A DNA stretch of 26,210 nucleotides, from the NCBI GenBank assembly GCA_964418515.1, contig CAYQLK010000011.1, forward strand, positions 1 through 26,210. The letters run 5' to 3'. This stretch comes from CAYQLK01 sp964418515. GTDB lineage: Bacteria; Patescibacteriota; Microgenomatia; CAYQLK01. The first letter of the stretch is position 1. Each line of letters opens with the position of its first letter. Both the position numbers and the translations under genes were made by a program. Below are positions 23,344 through 26,210 of this stretch, one piece after another. The notes under the pieces were generated by a model. It had not been told where the DNA came from, made no database searches, and saw nothing but the letters and a program-made list of their open reading frames with translations.

Positions 23344-24395
23344 AAACACCTAAAAAACTTTATAAAACCGCAGTCGTTATCGGCAAGTTCTATCCGCCAC
23401 ACCTTGGACACAAGTTCTTAATCGATACTGCTCTAGAAAATAGTGAAAAAGTAACCGTTATTGTTTGTGGTAGGTCCAATCAGTGGATTGATCCAAAGCT
23501 TCGTTACCAGTGGATTAAGCAGATTCATCCAAAAGCCAGAGTCATTCTTATTAATGACGATGAACTAGATGATGACGACACTGAAGGTTGGGCCAAGGCT
23601 ACAATCAACTGGCTTGGATATGTACCTGACGCCTGTTTTACATCTGAAGATTATGGCGACCCATGGGCCAAAGCAATGGGATGTAAGCATTTTCTAGTCG
23701 ACAAAAAACGCGCTACAATTCCAATTTCTGGCACCATTGTCAGACAAAACCCGCTTGAAGCACTTGATTTTCTTCACCCAATAGTCCGTTCTTACTTTGT
23801 CAAAAGAATAGCTATTATTGGTGCCGAATCAACAGGTACCACAACACTAGCAATCTCGCTTGCCAAAAAATATCAAACCGCTTGGGTGCCCGAGTTTGGC
23901 AGAATGTATTCAGAAGGCAAAATGACTAATCTCCTTACCAACTGGAAAACGGACGAATTTGATTTTATTGCCAAATCACAAACCGACCTTGAAAACAAAC
24001 TTGCGCAAATTGCCAACAAGGTACTAATACTAGATACAGACGCATTTGCAACTGCGCTTTGGCACCACAGATATATGGGAAGTTACTCTAGATCAATTGA
24101 AAGATTTCTTAATACTCACCCCAAGCCCGACTTATATATTGTTACAGGTGATGAAATTCCATTTGTTCAGGACGGAACTCGCGACGGAGAACATATCAGA
24201 CACGATATGCAAAAAGAGTTTATTCGCCAACTTGACCTTCGCAAATTGCCTTACGTTTTGGTTGAGGGCAGTCCAGAACAAAGGTTAAAAATTGCCTCGA
24301 GAAAAATTAACACTATAATTAAAGATAACTATGAACAAAAAGCCAACGCCAAAATACGACCCCAAAGCATTCGACAGGCCGTCAGTGACCGTTGA
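23340..24395 (+). CDS. nadR: Bifunctional NMN adenylyltransferase / ribosylnicotinamide kinase (NadR type)
   Basis: 351 residues from the ATG at 23340, which overlaps the pnuC stop as ATGA; an in-frame ATG at 23322 would add six residues. The N-terminal half is the nucleotidyltransferase, with GKFYPPHLGHKFLI and ISGTIVRQNP, joining NMN and ATP to NAD. The C-terminal half is the kinase that phosphorylates nicotinamide riboside, with a P-loop GAESTGTTTLA and DTDAFATALWHHRYMG. The P-loop has Thr where the canonical GxxxxGK[ST] has Lys. The E. coli N-terminal DNA-binding domain is absent, so this protein is an enzyme and not the repressor. Its last 65 bases overlap nrtR. Confidence 0.92.
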   Translation: MKTPKKLYKTAVVIGKFYPPHLGHKFLIDTALENSEKVTVIVCGRSNQWIDPKLRYQWIKQIHPKARVILINDDELDDDDTEGWAKATINWLGYVPDACFTSEDYGDPWAKAMGCKHFLVDKKRATIPISGTIVRQNPLEALDFLHPIVRSYFVKRIAIIGAESTGTTTLAISLAKKYQTAWVPEFGRMYSEGKMTNLLTNWKTDEFDFIAKSQTDLENKLAQIANKVLILDTDAFATALWHHRYMGSYSRSIERFLNTHPKPDLYIVTGDEIPFVQDGTRDGEHIRHDMQKEFIRQLDLRKLPYVLVEGSPEQRLKIASRKINTIIKDNYEQKANAKIRPQSIRQAVSDR

Positions 24396-25020
24396 TGCAT
24401 TAGTGTTTACTATTCTTGATGATGTTTTAAAAGTCGCGCTTGTCAAAAGAGCAAGTGAACCATTTAAGGATTACTGGGCGCTCCCAGGTGGATTTATTGA
24501 CATGAAAGAAGCGCTGGAAGAAACAGTCAAGCGCAAATTATCATTAAAAGCTGGCTACGAAAATCTTTATCTCGAACAACTCGCTACCTTTGGCGACCCT
24601 AAACGCGACCCAAGAACCAGAGTTATTACTGTCGTTTATTTTGCTCTAACTAGTGCTGATAATTATCGCTCTGTAACTAGTGAGTCTGTAACTGATTCAC
24701 AACTCTTTGATGTCAAAAAACTTCCAACTGAATTAGCTTTTGATCACAAAGAAATAATTAAGTTTGGTCTTAAAAGACTCAAAAGCAAAATTCAGTACTC
24801 TAATATTGCTTATGGGTTATTGCCCAAAGAATTCACACTAACAGAACTCCAAAAAGTCTACGAAGTAATTCTTGGAACGACGATAGACAAGCGTAATTTC
24901 CGCAAAAAAATGCTGGCTACCAAACTACTAACCAGTACCAAAAAGAAAAGAGCAGACTCAGCCCATAGACCGGCAGAACTCTTTAGATTCCGCACTACTG
25001 ATCTCGAATACTTCAACTAA
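24331..25020 (+). CDS. nrtR: NrtR family transcriptional repressor of NAD metabolism
   Basis: 229 residues. The N-terminal Nudix-fold domain (RPSVTVDALVFTI, WALPGGFID) is followed by a C-terminal winged helix with the NrtR signature FTLTELQKVYEVILGTTIDK, then RNFRKKML and HRPAELFRF. The Nudix box GFIDMKEALEETVKRKLSLK has lost the catalytic REUXEE glutamates (here RKLSLK). It should therefore sense ADP-ribose or a related nucleotide without hydrolysing it. NrtR proteins repress NAD salvage genes and release DNA on binding ADP-ribose. Its position inside the pnuC-nadR operon implies autoregulation. The 65-base overlap with nadR is large, but the early start matches the usual N-terminal DRPSVTVD segment. 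Confidence 0.93.
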   Translation: MNKKPTPKYDPKAFDRPSVTVDALVFTILDDVLKVALVKRASEPFKDYWALPGGFIDMKEALEETVKRKLSLKAGYENLYLEQLATFGDPKRDPRTRVITVVYFALTSADNYRSVTSESVTDSQLFDVKKLPTELAFDHKEIIKFGLKRLKSKIQYSNIAYGLLPKEFTLTELQKVYEVILGTTIDKRNFRKKMLATKLLTSTKKKRADSAHRPAELFRFRTTDLEYFN

Positions 25021-25041
25021 TTTACCCCTTATTTTAAGTAC

Positions 25042-25070
25042 TTGACTTTTTTAAGACTTAGTGTAATAAT
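25042..25070 (+). promoter_or_regulatory. Promoter for the Nudix-NAMPT operon
   Basis: TTGACT (25042-25047), a 17-bp spacer and AATAAT (25065-25070). The expected leader is about 145 bases and carries a 7-bp hairpin AGAAGTG/CACTTCT at 25109-25134. Confidence 0.5.
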
Positions 25071-25075
25071 TACAC
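25061..25075 (+). promoter_or_regulatory. Candidate NAD-regulon operator at the Nudix-NAMPT promoter
   Basis: GTGTAATAATTACAC is a perfect palindrome of the form GTGT-N7-ACAC, preceded by TTA. It covers the -10 region. It shares GTGT-N4-ATTACAC with the site at 22648. Confidence 0.65.
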
Positions 25076-25194
25076 CATAGCTCGTTAAAAACAAAATAAA
25101 AAAGATAAAGAAGTGTCATAAAAGTTTCACTTCTATTCGATTTCAAAACCTTAAATGTTTGGGCAACCTTCATTTATTTTTTAATCGATAGATA

Positions 25195-25209
25195 GTGTAC
25201 AAAAGACAC
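25195..25209 (+). promoter_or_regulatory. Candidate operator just before the Nudix start codon
   Basis: GTGTACAAAAGACAC, flanked by ATA before and GAAA after, has the same GTGT-N7-ACAC outline as the other two sites. It lies 13 bases before the ATG and adjoins the Shine-Dalgarno AAAGGA. Confidence 0.45.
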
Positions 25210-25222
25210 GAAAGGAATCAAA

Positions 25223-25666
25223 ATGACCAACTCGCCCTGCAACAGTTGCGGACGGTACCAAACCAGATCTGTAACCGTTGACGCCATGGTCGTAAACGAA
25301 ATAGGGCAGATTCTTCTCATCAAAAGGAAGAACCAACCCTATCGAAACCACTGGGCACTCCCCGGTGGCTACCTCGACCAAGACGAAACAACAGCTCAAG
25401 GCGCGCTAAGAGAACTCAAAGAAGAAACGGGTTTGTCTGCTGATAATGCAGAATTCCTCGGCTTCTACGACGACCCCAACCGCGACCCCAAACAAAACGT
25501 TTCCTTTGTCTATATGGTTAGTCAATTTACTGGCACTCCAAAAGCCGGTGATGACGCCAAGCAAACAAAGTTCTTTGGTCTTGGCTCTCTTCCCGACAAC
25601 ATCGCTTTCGACCATCGGTCGATCATTGCCGACTTTAGCCTCAGGCTAGTCGGAGAAAGGCTCTAA
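25223..25666 (+). CDS. Nudix hydrolase, probably ADP-ribose pyrophosphatase-like
   Basis: 147 residues, with AAAGGA six bases before the ATG. The Nudix box is intact: GGYLDQDETTAQGAL followed by RELKEETGL, with all catalytic Glu present, in contrast to nrtR upstream. A CNSC pair in the N-terminal tail could bind a metal or be incidental. FYDDPNRDPKQNVSFVYMV is typical of small ADP-ribose pyrophosphatases. Linked to NAMPT (five bases downstream) and nrtR, it likely hydrolyses ADP-ribose. That would recycle the ribose phosphate and reset the NrtR ligand level. The exact substrate is inference. Confidence 0.88.
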   Translation: MTNSPCNSCGRYQTRSVTVDAMVVNEIGQILLIKRKNQPYRNHWALPGGYLDQDETTAQGALRELKEETGLSADNAEFLGFYDDPNRDPKQNVSFVYMVSQFTGTPKAGDDAKQTKFFGLGSLPDNIAFDHRSIIADFSLRLVGERL

Positions 25667-25671
25667 ACACC

Positions 25672-26210
25672 ATGACTCGCGAAAATCTTATCCTTCTGAC
25701 CGACAGCTACAAGGTCAGCCATCACGTCCAGTACCCGCCCAATACCCAAGTCGTCTACAGCTACATCGAGAGCCGCGGCGGCAAGTGGGACCAGACCGTT
25801 TTCTTCGGTTTGCAGTACATCCTTAAGAAGTACTTCACTGGCGCAGTAATCGAGCCTTGGATGATCGACGAAGCCTCCGAAGTCTCGGCCGCTCACTTCG
25901 GTGATGGCAGGATCTTCAACCGCCAAGGCTGGGAGTACATACTTAGCCAGTACGGCGGTCGGCTTCCGCTCAAAATCAAGGCAGTGCCAGAAGGCACCGT
26001 CGTCGACAGCAAGAACGTTCTGGTCGTTATCGAAAACACCGATCCGAACTGCTTCTGGCTTACGAACTACATGGAAACCCTGCTCATGCAGCTGTGGTAT
26101 CCGGTAACCGTCGCCACCCAAAGCCACGAAATGAAGAAGATCATCCGTCACTACGCAGCCCTCACCGGCGGCGACATGGATGTCAGCTTCAAGCTCCACG
26201 ACTTCGGCTT
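25672..26210 (+). CDS. nampt: Nicotinamide phosphoribosyltransferase, N-terminal part (runs off the window)
   Basis: 179 codons visible from the ATG, open to the edge. The N-terminus ENLILLTDSYKVSHHVQYPP, then YSYIESRGGKWDQTVFFGLQYILKKYF, is diagnostic of NAMPT (family length about 460-490). Later come FWLTNYMETLLMQLWYPVTVAT and KLHDFGF. The enzyme makes NMN from nicotinamide and PRPP; NadR then makes NAD. The visible part is markedly GC-rich compared with pnuC and nadR. It starts five bases after the Nudix stop and probably depends on coupling with it. The gene symbol follows common usage; nadV is also used. Confidence 0.95.
   Translation, partial: MTRENLILLTDSYKVSHHVQYPPNTQVVYSYIESRGGKWDQTVFFGLQYILKKYFTGAVIEPWMIDEASEVSAAHFGDGRIFNRQGWEYILSQYGGRLPLKIKAVPEGTVVDSKNVLVVIENTDPNCFWLTNYMETLLMQLWYPVTVATQSHEMKKIIRHYAALTGGDMDVSFKLHDFG

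Noticed and set aside
25663..26199. 178-codon open frame on the minus strand
   Set aside because: Shadow of NAMPT, whose plus-strand protein is clearly recognisable.

Overview
The window looks like part of a small-genome bacterium, most plausibly a member of the Candidate Phyla Radiation (Patescibacteria). This is inferred from gene content and style, not from a marker phylogeny. The coding is compact with 1-14 nt overlaps. Many genes lack Shine-Dalgarno sites, and at least one (lemA) looks leaderless. Charging of tRNA-Gln/Asn goes through GatCAB. NAD is made by salvage, and there are several anchored or secreted proteins with FN3, LysM, PKD and propeller-like domains. TGA is used as a stop (gmk, pnuC), so the code is standard here. 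The sequence is scaffolded, with two 100-N gaps.

Layout. 1-3268 is read leftward: the 5' part of a large secreted FN3 protein, a C39-like cysteine peptidase, tRNA-Gly(CCC), a membrane LysM protein and tRNA-Asp(GTC). A strong promoter upstream of tRNA-Asp lies back to back with polX. 3427-10947 is read rightward: PolX, LemA, a secreted alpha/beta hydrolase with a propeller-like front half, a small basic ORF, a type I membrane propeller-like protein, and HtpX. LemA and HtpX, often neighbours, are here separated by the secreted proteins. 10949-14184 is gatC-gatA-gatB. The N-gap inside gatB is artificial: the flanks are the same 55 bp, and collapsing them gives one intact 478-residue protein. 14253-20195 holds a small unknown protein, an FKBP lipoprotein, dnaE, rplS, rnhB and yraN. 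20192-22574 is leftward: a PKD-like membrane protein, a gap, a truncated membrane protein, gmk, an unknown membrane protein and a possible 51-residue gene with its own promoter and terminator.

22714-26210 is a rightward NAD-salvage cluster: pnuC (pyridine import), nadR (NMN adenylyltransferase plus ribosylnicotinamide kinase), nrtR (Nudix-fold repressor with a decayed Nudix box), an intact Nudix hydrolase and NAMPT (running off the edge). A word TAGTGT-N7-ACAC occurs at both promoters of the cluster, twice overlapping promoter elements and once just before a start codon. An imperfect copy lies before pnuC. This is a good candidate NrtR operator.

The most unusual structure is a family of four intergenic elements (7789, 9694, 9783, 15091). 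Each has a perfect hairpin whose arms change in a compensatory way, then a conserved GCAG..CGTAG segment, then a second covarying stem closed by CGAG or TGAG. One copy abuts a duplicated, diverged copy of the 3' end of the FKBP gene. They may be REP/MITE-like mobile elements or a structured RNA family.
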